DNA of 32,588 bases from an uncultured Clostridia bacterium (GTDB taxonomy: Bacteria > Bacillota > Clostridia > Christensenellales > Borkfalkiaceae). The stretch is from positions 1-32,588 of the forward strand of contig CAMAGA010000001.1 in NCBI GenBank assembly GCA_945833955.1, written 5' to 3'. The translations under genes and the position numbers were made by a program. Shown in pieces: positions 6,836-14,795 of this stretch. Every line of letters begins with the position of its first letter. Positions within the stretch are counted from its first letter, which is position 1. A model generated the notes under the pieces. The model made no database searches and was not told the DNA's origin. It was given only the letters and a program-made list of their open reading frames with translations.

Positions 6836-8860
6836 TTACGATGCGTCTTTTTTCAGAATACGGCAAGTAAGGGGCGGAAGCGATACCTCGTTTATGACTC
6901 TTTCTCCCGTTTCCATATCGGTAAAGGAGCCGACTAAACTGCAAGCGGTTGCCGTATCCCCGTGATTTTCACAGAAGTAATATTCGTTTTCGCCGTCGGT
7001 ACGCATACTGACGGAAACGTTTTCCGTTTTCGGGGCGTAGCCGACGATATGTTTTTCGGCAAGAATACGCCCGATGAGCGCATCCATCAGTTCGCCCGTA
7101 TCCCTGCAAGCTACGTAATACGCCTTGCCTTTGCCGTATGCGTTGCAGGTAACGGCAGGCTCCCCGGCATAAAATTCGCTCGCATAGGTAGCAAGCACTT
7201 CTGCGCCCTGCGCATGGATGCGTTCGCAGTAGTCCATGGCTTCGTAGGTCTTGCCGCCGTAGGAAACGCTTACCCTTTCCTCGGGGTAGAGGGAATCTAT
7301 TTCCTCATTCCAAATGCCGAATACCTCTTTGAGCTTTCCGCCGGGGAATCCGCCCAAATGGCACAGGTCGTTTTCGTCCGTCATGCCCAACATATACGTT
7401 GCCAGCAGCGTACCGCCGTTTGCCACAAAATCGGTAAAGCGGTCGATGGTCGTCTGACTGCAGAGATACAGCATGGGCGCAATGACGACGGCGTAATCGG
7501 AAAGGTCCGCTTCCCTCGGCAAAACGTCCACCGCCACGTTGCGTTCAAACAGATGCTTGTAGATCAGGTTCTCCGTCAGGTAGTATTTTTTATCGTGTCG
7601 GGCAAAGGCTTGCGCATCGGCAAGGGCGAAGTTGTTTTCATAATCGTAAATCATGGCAACCTTTGCCTCGGGCATGGTACCTACGATTTCGTCCAGACAG
7701 GCAAGTGTCTTGCCCAAGGCAGCCACTTCCCGAAAGACGCGCGTGTCTTCCTTGCCGTAATGGTCGACCACTGCGCCGTGGAATTTTTCGCTGGAACCTC
7801 TGCCTTTCCGCCATTGAAAATACTGCACGCTGTCCGACCCGTGCGCAACCGCCTGCAGGGAAACGAGCGCATTTTGCCCCGGCCGCTTGAGTTTATTGAA
7901 GCTCTTCCAGTTTACGAGGGAAGGCGTGCTTTCCATCAGGAAGAAGGGCTGTTTTTTCATACTGCGGAAAGTATCGTGGTCGAAGGCAATGGAGGAAGCT
8001 TCGTGATAGTTGCCCCACGGTGCGCCCCAATCGGGGTAGCTGTCCCACGATACGAAGTCGAGGTGTTCCGCAATTTTATAGTAATTCAGACCGAAATATC
8101 CGCGCATCAGGTTGGTCGTTACGGGGATATCGGGATTATACTGCTGCACGGCTTGTTTTTCCGTTTCGATAAAGGAAATCGTCTGATCGGTGCAGAATCG
8201 GTACCAATCCAGGTTGAGCCCGTGTACGCCCATATCGCCTCTCGGAGACGGGGATTCTATCTGTTCCCAGGAGGTATAGTTATGGCTCCAGAAGCTCGTC
8301 CACCACGTAAAGTTGAGCTTTTCCAGCGTGCCGTATTTATTCTGCAACCATTGGCGGAAAGCCCTTTGGCAAAGCGCGCAGTGGCATTCCCCGTTGAGCT
8401 CGTTGGAAAGGTGCCAGGCGATCACCGCAGGATGATGCGCATAGCGTTTGGCAAGGGCTTCGTCCATAATGCGTACCTTTTCCCGATAGATCGGGGAAGT
8501 CAGGCAATGATTGTGCCTTTCCCCAAAGATATTCTTTTCCCGATTCTTTTCCGTACGCAGTACTTCGGGGTATTTTTCGGCAAGCCAGCGGGGGCGTGCG
8601 CCGCTCGGCGTAGCTAAAATGACTTTTCCGCCGTTTGCCGCTATCTTGTCCAGAACGGTATCCAGAAAGGAAAAATCAAACTTTCCTTCTTCGGGTTCGA
8701 GGACCGCCCAGGAAAAGACGCCCACGGTCGCTTCGTTTATGCCGGCAAGGCGCATCAGTCGCATATCTTCCTCCCATACTTCGGGGGTATCGCGCCATTG
8801 TTCGGGGTTGTAATCGCCGCCGTGCAAAATATTGCGGGCGGAAGTAACGTACTTTTTCAT
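6836..8860 (-). CDS. Glycoside hydrolase family 42 beta-galactosidase
   Basis: A 674-residue retaining beta-galactosidase, cytoplasmic because it has no signal peptide. The N-terminal signature ILHGGDYNPEQW (11-22) is typical. E154 in HLSNELNGE is the acid/base residue and E310 in FLMESTPSLVNW the nucleophile. C119, C159, C161 and C164 match the GH42 zinc site. The A domain (about 1-390) is followed by a trimerisation-type B domain and a small C-terminal beta domain. The likely substrates are beta-galactosides such as galactan oligomers or lactose. CAGGAGC precedes ATG 8860, and the promoter is close to consensus. It lies downstream of DUF421-DUF4363 on the same strand but has its own promoter. 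Confidence 0.95.
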   Translation of the reverse strand: MKKYVTSARNILHGGDYNPEQWRDTPEVWEEDMRLMRLAGINEATVGVFSWAVLEPEEGKFDFSFLDTVLDKIAANGGKVILATPSGARPRWLAEKYPEVLRTEKNREKNIFGERHNHCLTSPIYREKVRIMDEALAKRYAHHPAVIAWHLSNELNGECHCALCQRAFRQWLQNKYGTLEKLNFTWWTSFWSHNYTSWEQIESPSPRGDMGVHGLNLDWYRFCTDQTISFIETEKQAVQQYNPDIPVTTNLMRGYFGLNYYKIAEHLDFVSWDSYPDWGAPWGNYHEASSIAFDHDTFRSMKKQPFFLMESTPSLVNWKSFNKLKRPGQNALVSLQAVAHGSDSVQYFQWRKGRGSSEKFHGAVVDHYGKEDTRVFREVAALGKTLACLDEIVGTMPEAKVAMIYDYENNFALADAQAFARHDKKYYLTENLIYKHLFERNVAVDVLPREADLSDYAVVIAPMLYLCSQTTIDRFTDFVANGGTLLATYMLGMTDENDLCHLGGFPGGKLKEVFGIWNEEIDSLYPEERVSVSYGGKTYEAMDYCERIHAQGAEVLATYASEFYAGEPAVTCNAYGKGKAYYVACRDTGELMDALIGRILAEKHIVGYAPKTENVSVSMRTDGENEYYFCENHGDTATACSLVGSFTDMETGERVINEVSLPPLTCRILKKDAS

Positions 8861-8888
8861 CGTTTGCTCCTGTTATCGATTTAAGAAT

Positions 8889-8917
8889 ATTATACAACGA
8901 AAGGATAGTTTCGTCAA
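8889..8917 (-). promoter_or_regulatory. Promoter of the GH42 gene
   Basis: On the minus strand TTGACG (8917-8912) and TATAAT (8894-8889) are 17 bp apart, one of the best matches in the window. The -35 box begins 6 bp after the DUF4363 stop. No obvious operator palindrome is visible. Confidence 0.8.
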
Positions 8918-8923
8918 TACCTC

Positions 8924-9301
8924 TTAAAAAATATTCTCGGGGGAAACTTTATAAGTCGCAGGCAGGTTTTCGCAGATTTCTACCAAGACTTCCGCCTTCG
9001 CCAGGGCAAGTACGTATTCTCCGCTGTATAAGTAGGAAACCGCTTCGCCCAGATAGTAGTCCATGCGGACTACGTCGTTATGCGGAATGAAGACGTGCAG
9101 TACGTTTTTTTGCGCCCGCCACAGTGTGCGCACGCTTTCGCCGTCCTGCGTAGTGGCGGAGCCGTCCTCGATTTTATAGTACAGGGAATGCAGAGCCGTT
9201 TTAAACGCCTCAAACTGATGGGAAACGAACAGCGCTTCCGTCAGGAACAATAAAAAGAGAAACAGGGCGGAAGCGAATATGGAAATAATGTTCTTCGTCA
9301 T
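8924..9301 (-). CDS. DUF4363 family protein
   Basis: A 125-residue protein with one N-terminal membrane segment (about 4-24, IISIFASALFLFLLFLTEAL) and a helical extracytoplasmic domain rich in aromatic and acidic residues. This fits DUF4363 (PF14276), which typically sits next to DUF421 in Clostridia. ATG 9301 is preferred over an open frame five codons longer, because AAGGAG lies 7-12 nt upstream and its ATGA overlaps the DUF421 stop. Its role is unknown; the tight coupling suggests it acts with the DUF421 protein. Confidence 0.8.
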   Translation of the reverse strand: MTKNIISIFASALFLFLLFLTEALFVSHQFEAFKTALHSLYYKIEDGSATTQDGESVRTLWRAQKNVLHVFIPHNDVVRMDYYLGEAVSYLYSGEYVLALAKAEVLVEICENLPATYKVSPENIF

Positions 9302-9984
9302 GCGCTCTCCTTGCAATCGGGTATCTGCAATACCCGATAGGGCTGCGTTTTCGTCTGAAAGTACCCCTTGCCCTTTTCATCCAAGGTAAATAAAATGACG
9401 TCTTTTAATCGGTTTGCGCCGTTTTGGCGGAAAAGGTCCAAAAAAAAGGCTTCGTCCTTTCCGCTGGCGGCAAGGTTATCCTGTTCAAACTGCCCCTCGT
9501 CCACGATGATGCGGGGCAACGTGCCTGCACTCTCGGAGCCTTCTTTTTTGGGAATAACGCTGAAATTACCGTTGCTTTCGTACACGGCGTAGGCAACGGA
9601 ATCGAGGGAAGGATAGCCCGATTCCCGCATACTCTCTACGAGGTCGGCTACGTCTAAATTGTTACGCTTTAAATTGGCGTAGTCGATGCCGTCCGCATTG
9701 ATCACGATGCTGGGCTTTCCGCCGAGTACGGTGCGCATGAATCGGACCTTTTCGTCCACGACGCAGATGATCTGATGCAACAGATAGATGGTCACGATGG
9801 CAACTACGCCGTACAGAAGCGGAATGGAGGTGTCGGACATGGGTATGCAGGCAAGTTCCGCTATGAGCAGTGTGATTACAAACTCAAACGGTTGCATTTC
9901 CCCGATCTGTCGCTTGCCCATGAGCCGTATGACGATGAGCAAAACTATAAATATAACGGTCGTTCTTACAAAAATCAAAGCCAT
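9298..9984 (-). CDS. DUF421 (YetF-like) membrane protein
   Basis: A 228-residue protein with three N-terminal membrane segments and a cytoplasmic C-terminal domain. The signature VIRLMGKRQIGEMQPFEFVI near residues 18-37 and NNLDVADLVESMRESGYPS mark the YetF/DUF421 family. The family is conserved in Bacillota and its molecular role is not settled. Start choice is uncertain: a GTG at 10029 would add 15 residues, ATG 9984 fits the family N-terminus, and neither has a clear ribosome site. The folC promoter overlaps the longer version. The stop overlaps the DUF4363 start (ATGA). Confidence 0.88.
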   Translation of the reverse strand: MALIFVRTTVIFIVLLIVIRLMGKRQIGEMQPFEFVITLLIAELACIPMSDTSIPLLYGVVAIVTIYLLHQIICVVDEKVRFMRTVLGGKPSIVINADGIDYANLKRNNLDVADLVESMRESGYPSLDSVAYAVYESNGNFSVIPKKEGSESAGTLPRIIVDEGQFEQDNLAASGKDEAFFLDLFRQNGANRLKDVILFTLDEKGKGYFQTKTQPYRVLQIPDCKESA

Positions 9985-10006
9985 AAAAATAATATGGCGC
10001 AAAGGC

Positions 10007-10035
10007 TTGCAAAAGATACCGTTTTGCACTATAAT
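10007..10035 (+). promoter_or_regulatory. Promoter of the folate operon
   Basis: TTGCAA (10007-10012) and consensus TATAAT (10030-10035) are separated by 17 bp, about 24 bp before the folC ATG. This leaves a leader of roughly 17 nt. Confidence 0.75.
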
Positions 10036-10058
10036 ATAAAGTAATATGGGGCAAGATT

Positions 10059-11264
10059 ATGAATTATGTACAGGCAAGAGAAATTATTTCCCGTATGGAG
10101 AAGGCAGGGAGCCTATACGGCACGGAACGGGTGCGTTCCGCATTGCGTAAGCTTGGCAATCCGCAGGATAAACTCCGTATCATCCACGTTGCGGGAACCA
10201 ACGGAAAGGGCACGACTTGTGCGTTTATTTCCGCCGTTTTACAGCAGGCAGGGCTTCGGACGGGCGTGTTTACGTCGCCTGCGGTATTCGATTATCGGGA
10301 ACAGTTCGCTTTGAACGGCGAATATATACCCGAAGAGACTTACGCCCGATTGCTTACGGAAATATTGGAGACGAATCCGCAAACGACGGCGTTTGAAACG
10401 GAGTTCTGCCTGGCACTCCTGTATTTTGCAAGGAGCCAAGCCGATTTCGCCGTGATCGAATGCGGCTTGGGCGGACGGGAAGACGCAACGAACGCCATAG
10501 AAAAAAAAGAGCTTGCGGTGATCGCGAGCGTGGCATACGACCATATGCACATACTCGGCAGTACGCTTACGGAAATTGCGGAGCAGAAGTTCGGAATCGT
10601 GCAAAACTGCCCTTTGATCACTTTTGCGCAGGACGAAGAAGTGATGAAGGTGTTGCGCCGAGCGGAAAAGTGCGTCGTGGCAGAAAAGGCGCAAGCGTTG
10701 TCCGATACGGAATTTTTCTACCAAGGAAAAACGTACCGTATGCCCGACGTAACCGACGCAAGGATGCAGGACGCAACGCTGGCAATAGAAGTCGCCGAAT
10801 ATCTGGGGATAGACGCAGAGAGCATTCATAGGGGAATTGCCCGTTCGGGTTTATGCGGCAGATGGGAGCGGATGGAGCGGTTCGGGCATCGTTTCGTGCT
10901 GGACGGAGCGCACAATCCCAACGCCTTGCAGGCACTTTGCAACGCCCTGAAAAGATACGGTTATGCGCCGGGGGAGACGGCGATGATCGTGGGGATGTTT
11001 CGGGATAAGGACTTGCACGCCAACGCACGGGAACTGCTTGCATTTGCGCCGCATAGAATCTTTACGGTTATCGCCCCCACGGCAAGAGGGACGGATGCAA
11101 AAACGCTCCAAAGCGTATTTTTGCAGAACGGATTGCAGGCGGAAAGCGCCGAAAGTATGGAGCAGGCGTTGCAGGCGGCTATGCGATATAAAAATATAGT
11201 GATATGCGGAAGTTTTTCCGTTTTAGCAAAAGCAAAAAAAATTTTGACAGGAGAACGGCCATGA
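10059..11264 (+). CDS. folC: Folylpolyglutamate/dihydrofolate synthase
   Basis: A 401-residue Mur-ligase-type enzyme that adds glutamate to dihydropteroate and/or folates using ATP. The P-loop is GTNGKGTT (46-53), followed by FTSPAVFDYREQ (about 71-82) and the metal-binding stretch ECGLGGREDATN. SVAYDHMHILG and LDGAHNPNA are further Mur-ligase motifs. Length is normal. It is first in the folate operon, with GGGGC upstream of ATG 10059. Its TGA overlaps the ATG of the next gene, indicating translational coupling. Confidence 0.95.
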   Translation: MNYVQAREIISRMEKAGSLYGTERVRSALRKLGNPQDKLRIIHVAGTNGKGTTCAFISAVLQQAGLRTGVFTSPAVFDYREQFALNGEYIPEETYARLLTEILETNPQTTAFETEFCLALLYFARSQADFAVIECGLGGREDATNAIEKKELAVIASVAYDHMHILGSTLTEIAEQKFGIVQNCPLITFAQDEEVMKVLRRAEKCVVAEKAQALSDTEFFYQGKTYRMPDVTDARMQDATLAIEVAEYLGIDAESIHRGIARSGLCGRWERMERFGHRFVLDGAHNPNALQALCNALKRYGYAPGETAMIVGMFRDKDLHANARELLAFAPHRIFTVIAPTARGTDAKTLQSVFLQNGLQAESAESMEQALQAAMRYKNIVICGSFSVLAKAKKILTGERP

Positions 11265-11848
11265 GTGAAGAAATGGAAACAGAGCAACCTGCGGAAGCCG
11301 AGGAATCGGAACGGGCGCAGGCTTTGGCAGAGACCGCACGGGAAAATGCCCTGATAGAGATGCAGATCAGCGGGGAAAGAATCGCTAAGTTTGCAAGGGG
11401 TTGGCTGGATCATACGTGGATAGCGTATATTTTCGTTGTGCTGGCAGTGGCAACCTTCGGGTTCTGCGTGGTGTGGACAATCCAAAGCGGCAATCTGAAC
11501 GTGTTGATCTTTGCGGCGCTAGCCGGGATTTTAGGCGTGATGACCTTTCGGAATATCGGCAAATCGAACGCTTTGGCGCGGGAATTGGCGGATTGCTCCG
11601 TAGAGTATTACTTTATGCAGAACGCCATCCTCTGTGTGGAATATCGGGAGAACAAAGCGGTTTCCGCGAGGGAATGCGACTATGCCGACGTCACCAAGAT
11701 CAAAGAAAAAACGGAATTCATTTCCTTATACGTAGGGAAGCAAAGCATCACCTTGGATAAGCTCGGCTTTGTTCGGGGAGATCGGAATGCGCTCGTTGCC
11801 TTGCTGAGCGAAAAGACGGGGAAGATCCGTACTGCGGAGGAAGAATAA
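11261..11848 (+). CDS. Two-pass membrane protein, YcxB-like C-terminal domain
   Basis: A 195-residue protein with an acidic N-terminus (1-50), two membrane segments (about 53-73 and 79-95) and a C-terminal beta-rich domain of about 100 residues. The spacing of aromatic residues after the membrane pair and the strand-rich tail resemble YcxB-like proteins (PF14317); this is a family-level guess. It is translationally coupled to folC by ATGA and to folE by TAATG. Its place inside an otherwise biosynthetic operon is unexplained and could reflect a membrane role or simple co-expression. AGGAGA precedes ATG 11261. Confidence 0.75.
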   Translation: MSEEMETEQPAEAEESERAQALAETARENALIEMQISGERIAKFARGWLDHTWIAYIFVVLAVATFGFCVVWTIQSGNLNVLIFAALAGILGVMTFRNIGKSNALARELADCSVEYYFMQNAILCVEYRENKAVSARECDYADVTKIKEKTEFISLYVGKQSITLDKLGFVRGDRNALVALLSEKTGKIRTAEEE

Positions 11849-12396
11849 TGGACGTAAAAAAAGCGGAAGAAGCCGTAAAGACGTTTTTAGAGGCGATCGG
11901 CGAAGACCCCGAACGGGAAGGTTTGCGGGATACGCCGCATAGGGTTGCCGCCATGTTTGCGGAGCTGACGGCAGGGCGGGATAAGAGCCCGCAGTCGGAG
12001 CTTGCAAGAGTGTTTGATGCTCCTGCGAGCGAAGTCGTGGTGGAACGGGATATTCAATTCAATTCCACGTGCGAACACCACCTCATGCCCTTTTTCGGCA
12101 AAGTACAAATAGCTTATATTCCGAACGGGAAGGTGGTCGGCATTTCCAAACTGGCAAGAACGGTGGAAGTATTTGCCAAGCGTCTGCAAATACAGGAGCG
12201 CATGACGGATGAGATTGCGCAGGCGATTATGGATTATCTGCAGCCGCAGGCGGTAGTGGTGTTGTGCCGTGCGGAGCATACGTGCATGACCTGTCGGGGC
12301 GTAAAAAAGCCCGGCACGCAGACGGTAACGCTCGCCGTAAAGGGAACGATCACGGAGGCGAAGCGTGCGGAAATATTGTCGCTTTTACGGGATTAA
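11848..12396 (+). CDS. folE: GTP cyclohydrolase I
   Basis: A 182-residue type IA GTP cyclohydrolase that converts GTP to 7,8-dihydroneopterin triphosphate, the first step of folate synthesis. Zinc ligands C75 and H78 (in CEHHLMPF) and C146 (in AEHTCMTCRG) are present, with catalytic H77. The motif GKVVGISKLARTVEVFAKR (about 94-112) is fully conserved. The start overlaps the upstream stop (TAATG), with GGAGGAAG a few bases before. Length and residues are normal. Confidence 0.97.
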   Translation: MDVKKAEEAVKTFLEAIGEDPEREGLRDTPHRVAAMFAELTAGRDKSPQSELARVFDAPASEVVVERDIQFNSTCEHHLMPFFGKVQIAYIPNGKVVGISKLARTVEVFAKRLQIQERMTDEIAQAIMDYLQPQAVVVLCRAEHTCMTCRGVKKPGTQTVTLAVKGTITEAKRAEILSLLRD

Positions 12397-12399
12397 ACT

Positions 12400-13206
12400 A
12401 TGATTATCGGCAACAGATCGTTTGAAAAGGGCACGCATATTTTTGCCATCGTAAACATGACGCCCGATTCCTTTTTTGCGGAAAGCAGAACCAAGGAATG
12501 CGAAGTTCTGACTAAGGCGGAAAAAATGATAAAAGACGGCGCCGCCGTTTTAGACATCGGCGCACAGTCCACAAGGCCCGGGCATACGCTTGTGCCGCCC
12601 GAGGTGGAAAGGGAGCGGTTGCTCCCTGCAATACGGGCCGTCAAAAGGCATTTCGATATTCCCGTTTCCGTGGATACGTTCTATTCGTCCGTGGCAAGAG
12701 CCGCTTTGGACGAAGGCGCGGATTTAATCAACGATATATGGGGATTGCAGTACGATAAAGATATGGCAGGCACCGTTGCGGAATACGGCGCTTCCGTGTG
12801 CATCATGCACAATCAAAGCCACAACCGCTATCCGCAAGGGCTGTGGCAGGGGATAGAAGACTTTCTGCAAGTCTCCCTGCATCTTGCCAAGGCGGCAGGC
12901 ATACCCGAAAATAAGATCGTGCTGGACGGCGGCATCGGGTTCGGCAAAGACAAGGCGCAGAATTTTGCAACGCTCAAGGAGTATACAAAACTGCATTCGC
13001 TCGGGTACCCGTCGCTACTCGGTACGTCCCGCAAGCGTATGTTCGGCGGCGAACCGCAGGACCGCTTGCCGGCAACCATGCGTACCAGCGCCTTTGCCGC
13101 ACGGGAGGGAATACTCTTCGTTCGGGTGCATGACGTAAAGGAAAACAAGTACGCCATAGACCATTCGGAGGAATTTGATACGGACTTTTCCGATTTGGAG
13201 GGTTAA
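12400..13206 (+). CDS. folP: Dihydropteroate synthase
   Basis: A 268-residue TIM-barrel enzyme that joins p-aminobenzoate to the pterin pyrophosphate; it is the sulfonamide target. Motifs in order: VNMTPDSF (18-25), LDIGAQSTRPG (51-61), VDTF in the third strand, INDIWG, IMHNQ, GIGFGK, GTSRKR and the terminal RVHDV. One variation is LDGGIGFGK where LDPGIGFGK is usual. It starts 3 nt after the folE stop. There is no strong ribosome site, so it probably relies on coupling. Confidence 0.96.
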   Translation: MIIGNRSFEKGTHIFAIVNMTPDSFFAESRTKECEVLTKAEKMIKDGAAVLDIGAQSTRPGHTLVPPEVERERLLPAIRAVKRHFDIPVSVDTFYSSVARAALDEGADLINDIWGLQYDKDMAGTVAEYGASVCIMHNQSHNRYPQGLWQGIEDFLQVSLHLAKAAGIPENKIVLDGGIGFGKDKAQNFATLKEYTKLHSLGYPSLLGTSRKRMFGGEPQDRLPATMRTSAFAAREGILFVRVHDVKENKYAIDHSEEFDTDFSDLEG

Positions 13207-13210
13207 AGGG

Positions 13211-14029
13211 ATGCAAGGGAAAAAAATCAGTTGGCAGGGGCTGCGCATTTGGGCGAAACACGGCGTTTTGCCTGCGGAAAAAGTTAACCTGCAGCCGTTC
13301 GTATTCGACGGGGAAATGACGGTTGCCTTCGGGGATTCGGACGAGCTGGATAAAACCGTCAACTATGCGGAAGTCATGGGGGCAATCGACCGTTTTGTAC
13401 GGGAAAACTCCTTTGACTTGATCGAAACGCTGTGCTTGCGCACGGCAAGGCATATCGTATTGTCCTTTCCGCTCGTGCAAAGTATTTTACTGACGGTCAA
13501 AAAACCGCAAGCCCCCGTGCCGCTCGACTTCGATTTCGTTTCCGTTACGGCGGAAGTGCGTGCGGAGGAGGCGTACCTTTCCATCGGCGCAAACCTCGGC
13601 AACCGAAAGGAAAACCTCGACCGCGCGATAGAGGAATTGAAGGCGGATGAAAATATTGCGGTGGAAGCCGTTGCGCCCTATCTGGAAACGGCGCCTTACG
13701 GCGGCGTTGCAACCGAGCCGTTTTTGAATTCGGCGGTGAAGATCCGCACGGTGTACACGCCGCGCGAACTTCTGGATGCTCTGCACGGTATAGAAAACCG
13801 CGGCGGCAGAGTGCGCAAGGAGCGGTGGGGCAACCGCACCGTGGATCTGGACATCGTATTTTTCGGGCAGACGGAAATAAACGACCCGGACTTGATTATT
13901 CCGCACAAGGATTTTTGCAATCGGGACTTCGTGTTGACGCCGCTGCATTCGATCGCTCCCGATTTTGTGAGCCCGAGGGAAAAGAAAACGGTTGCACAAC
14001 TTTTGGAAATATTAAAAAACCATGAATAA
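13211..14029 (+). CDS. folBK: Fused dihydroneopterin aldolase and HPPK
   Basis: A 272-residue bifunctional enzyme. Residues 1-118 are FolB (dihydroneopterin aldolase), with E23 in HGVLPAEK and a lysine in LLTVKKP near 97-98. Residues 121-272 are FolK (6-hydroxymethyl-dihydropterin pyrophosphokinase), with YLSIGANLGNR, RWGNRTVDLDIVFFG (Mg ligands D212 and D214) and DLIIPH. No linker of note separates the domains. ATG 13211 is chosen because GGAGG is 8-13 nt upstream and the longer open frame overlaps folP. It is last in the operon and followed by a terminator. Confidence 0.95.
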   Translation: MQGKKISWQGLRIWAKHGVLPAEKVNLQPFVFDGEMTVAFGDSDELDKTVNYAEVMGAIDRFVRENSFDLIETLCLRTARHIVLSFPLVQSILLTVKKPQAPVPLDFDFVSVTAEVRAEEAYLSIGANLGNRKENLDRAIEELKADENIAVEAVAPYLETAPYGGVATEPFLNSAVKIRTVYTPRELLDALHGIENRGGRVRKERWGNRTVDLDIVFFGQTEINDPDLIIPHKDFCNRDFVLTPLHSIAPDFVSPREKKTVAQLLEILKNHE

Positions 14030-14033
14030 TTTT

Positions 14034-14098
14034 TCGCCCTTTGGAAAAACTTTTAGTAGCGGCAGATACGCTCAAAGGTTTTTCGGGGCGATTTTTTT
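14034..14098 (+). terminator. Terminator of the folate operon
   Basis: A composite hairpin: TCGCCC (14034-14039) pairs with GGGCGA (14086-14091), GAAAAAC with GTTTTTC inside it, and AGCG with CGCT at the top. It is followed by seven T residues (14092-14098). Confidence 0.8.
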
Positions 14099-14183
14099 GA
14101 GAAGCACCAAACGCCTGCGGATTACATAGAATAGAATGAGGGCGTATATTTACCGCAGAAAAAAAAGAAACGAGGTTGCTTAT

Positions 14184-14531
14184 ATGACTATTAAAAGGGG
14201 AGAACTTTACTATGCCGACCTTTCGCCCGTGGTCGGTAGCGAACAAGGCGGTATACGCCCCGTTCTGGTGGTACAAAACGACGTAGGGAATAAGTACAGC
14301 CCTACGGTGATAGCCGCGGCGGTTACGAGCAAAATCAACAAAGCAAAATTGCCGACCCATATAGAATTGCCCTCCCAGAGCTACGGACTACAAAAAGATT
14401 CGGTAATTTTATTGGAACAGATCAGAACGCTCGATAAAAGGCGGCTGAAGGAAAGGATCGGGGCGCTTCCCGACGGCACGATGCAAAAGGTAAACGAAGC
14501 TATATTGATATCCCTCGGTTTTACCGGTTAA
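14184..14531 (+). CDS. MazF/PemK-family mRNA interferase
   Basis: A 115-residue MazF-type endoribonuclease. R25 in [12 protein letters not shown] and T48 in AAVTSK align with the catalytic pair of Bacillus Maz[22 protein letters not shown] (about 68-88) is the family core, and IGALPDGTM follows. ATG 14184 has GAGG about 9 nt upstream; the open frame reaches 14136 but without family similarity. In Bacillus the antitoxin gene lies directly upstream, but here only 154 bp separate this gene from folBK and most of that is terminator. A solitary housekeeping MazF or an antitoxin elsewhere are both possible. Confidence 0.92.
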   Translation: MTIKRGELYYADLSPVVGSEQGGIRPVLVVQNDVGNKYSPTVIAAAVTSKINKAKLPTHIELPSQSYGLQKDSVILLEQIRTLDKRRLKERIGALPDGTMQKVNEAILISLGFTG

Positions 14532-14536
14532 AAAGG

Positions 14537-14570
14537 AACGGCGACGCTCGTATCGGAGCGTCGCCGTTTT
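14537..14570 (+). terminator. Terminator of the mazF-type gene
   Basis: A 13-bp perfect stem (AACGGCGACGCTC 14537-14549 with GAGCGTCGCCGTT 14556-14568) and a 6-nt loop end in four T residues. A second copy of the right arm lies at 14600-14614. Confidence 0.85.
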
Positions 14571-14635
14571 CTATGGGTAAAATGCAAAAGGAACTTTCCG
14601 AGCGTCGCCGTTCCTTGCTTAGGCACAAAGGGCAT

Positions 14636-14668
14636 AAAAACGGCGTCCCTTCCGAAAAAGGAACGCCG
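14636..14668 (-). terminator. Terminator of the MORN-protein gene
   Basis: Read on the minus strand, CGGCGTTCCTT and AAGGGACGCCG form an 11-bp stem with one T-G wobble and a 6-nt loop, followed by TTTTTA. It lies about 130 nt past the MORN stop codon, and I see no gene between. Confidence 0.75.
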
Positions 14669-14795
14669 CAAAAAGGAGGAAATTATAGCAACCGAGTGGA
14701 GAGATAAGAAAGTACTTCCTTTGTGTTTTGAAATCTTTCGTCAAAGCTTTTCCGCTTCTATTATACTATATGCTCCGTGTTTCTGTTTTGTACCG

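Noticed and set aside
6962-8617. A 551-codon open frame on the plus strand opposite the GH42 gene
   Set aside because: It is a shadow of a recognised enzyme with all catalytic residues. The translation has no domain, its composition matches an antisense reading, and no ribosome site precedes it.
10027-10029. GTG 10029 as the DUF421 start
   Set aside because: It would place the folC promoter inside the gene and add 15 residues not typical of the family. It is kept only as an alternative because ATG 9984 also lacks a ribosome site.
14671-14795. AGGAGG followed by open sequence, and a minus-strand TATAAT at 14765-14760, as a small gene or small RNA
   Set aside because: No start codon follows the AGGAGG at a usable distance, and the TATAAT lacks a -35 box. 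A 3'-UTR fragment of the MORN transcript is simpler.
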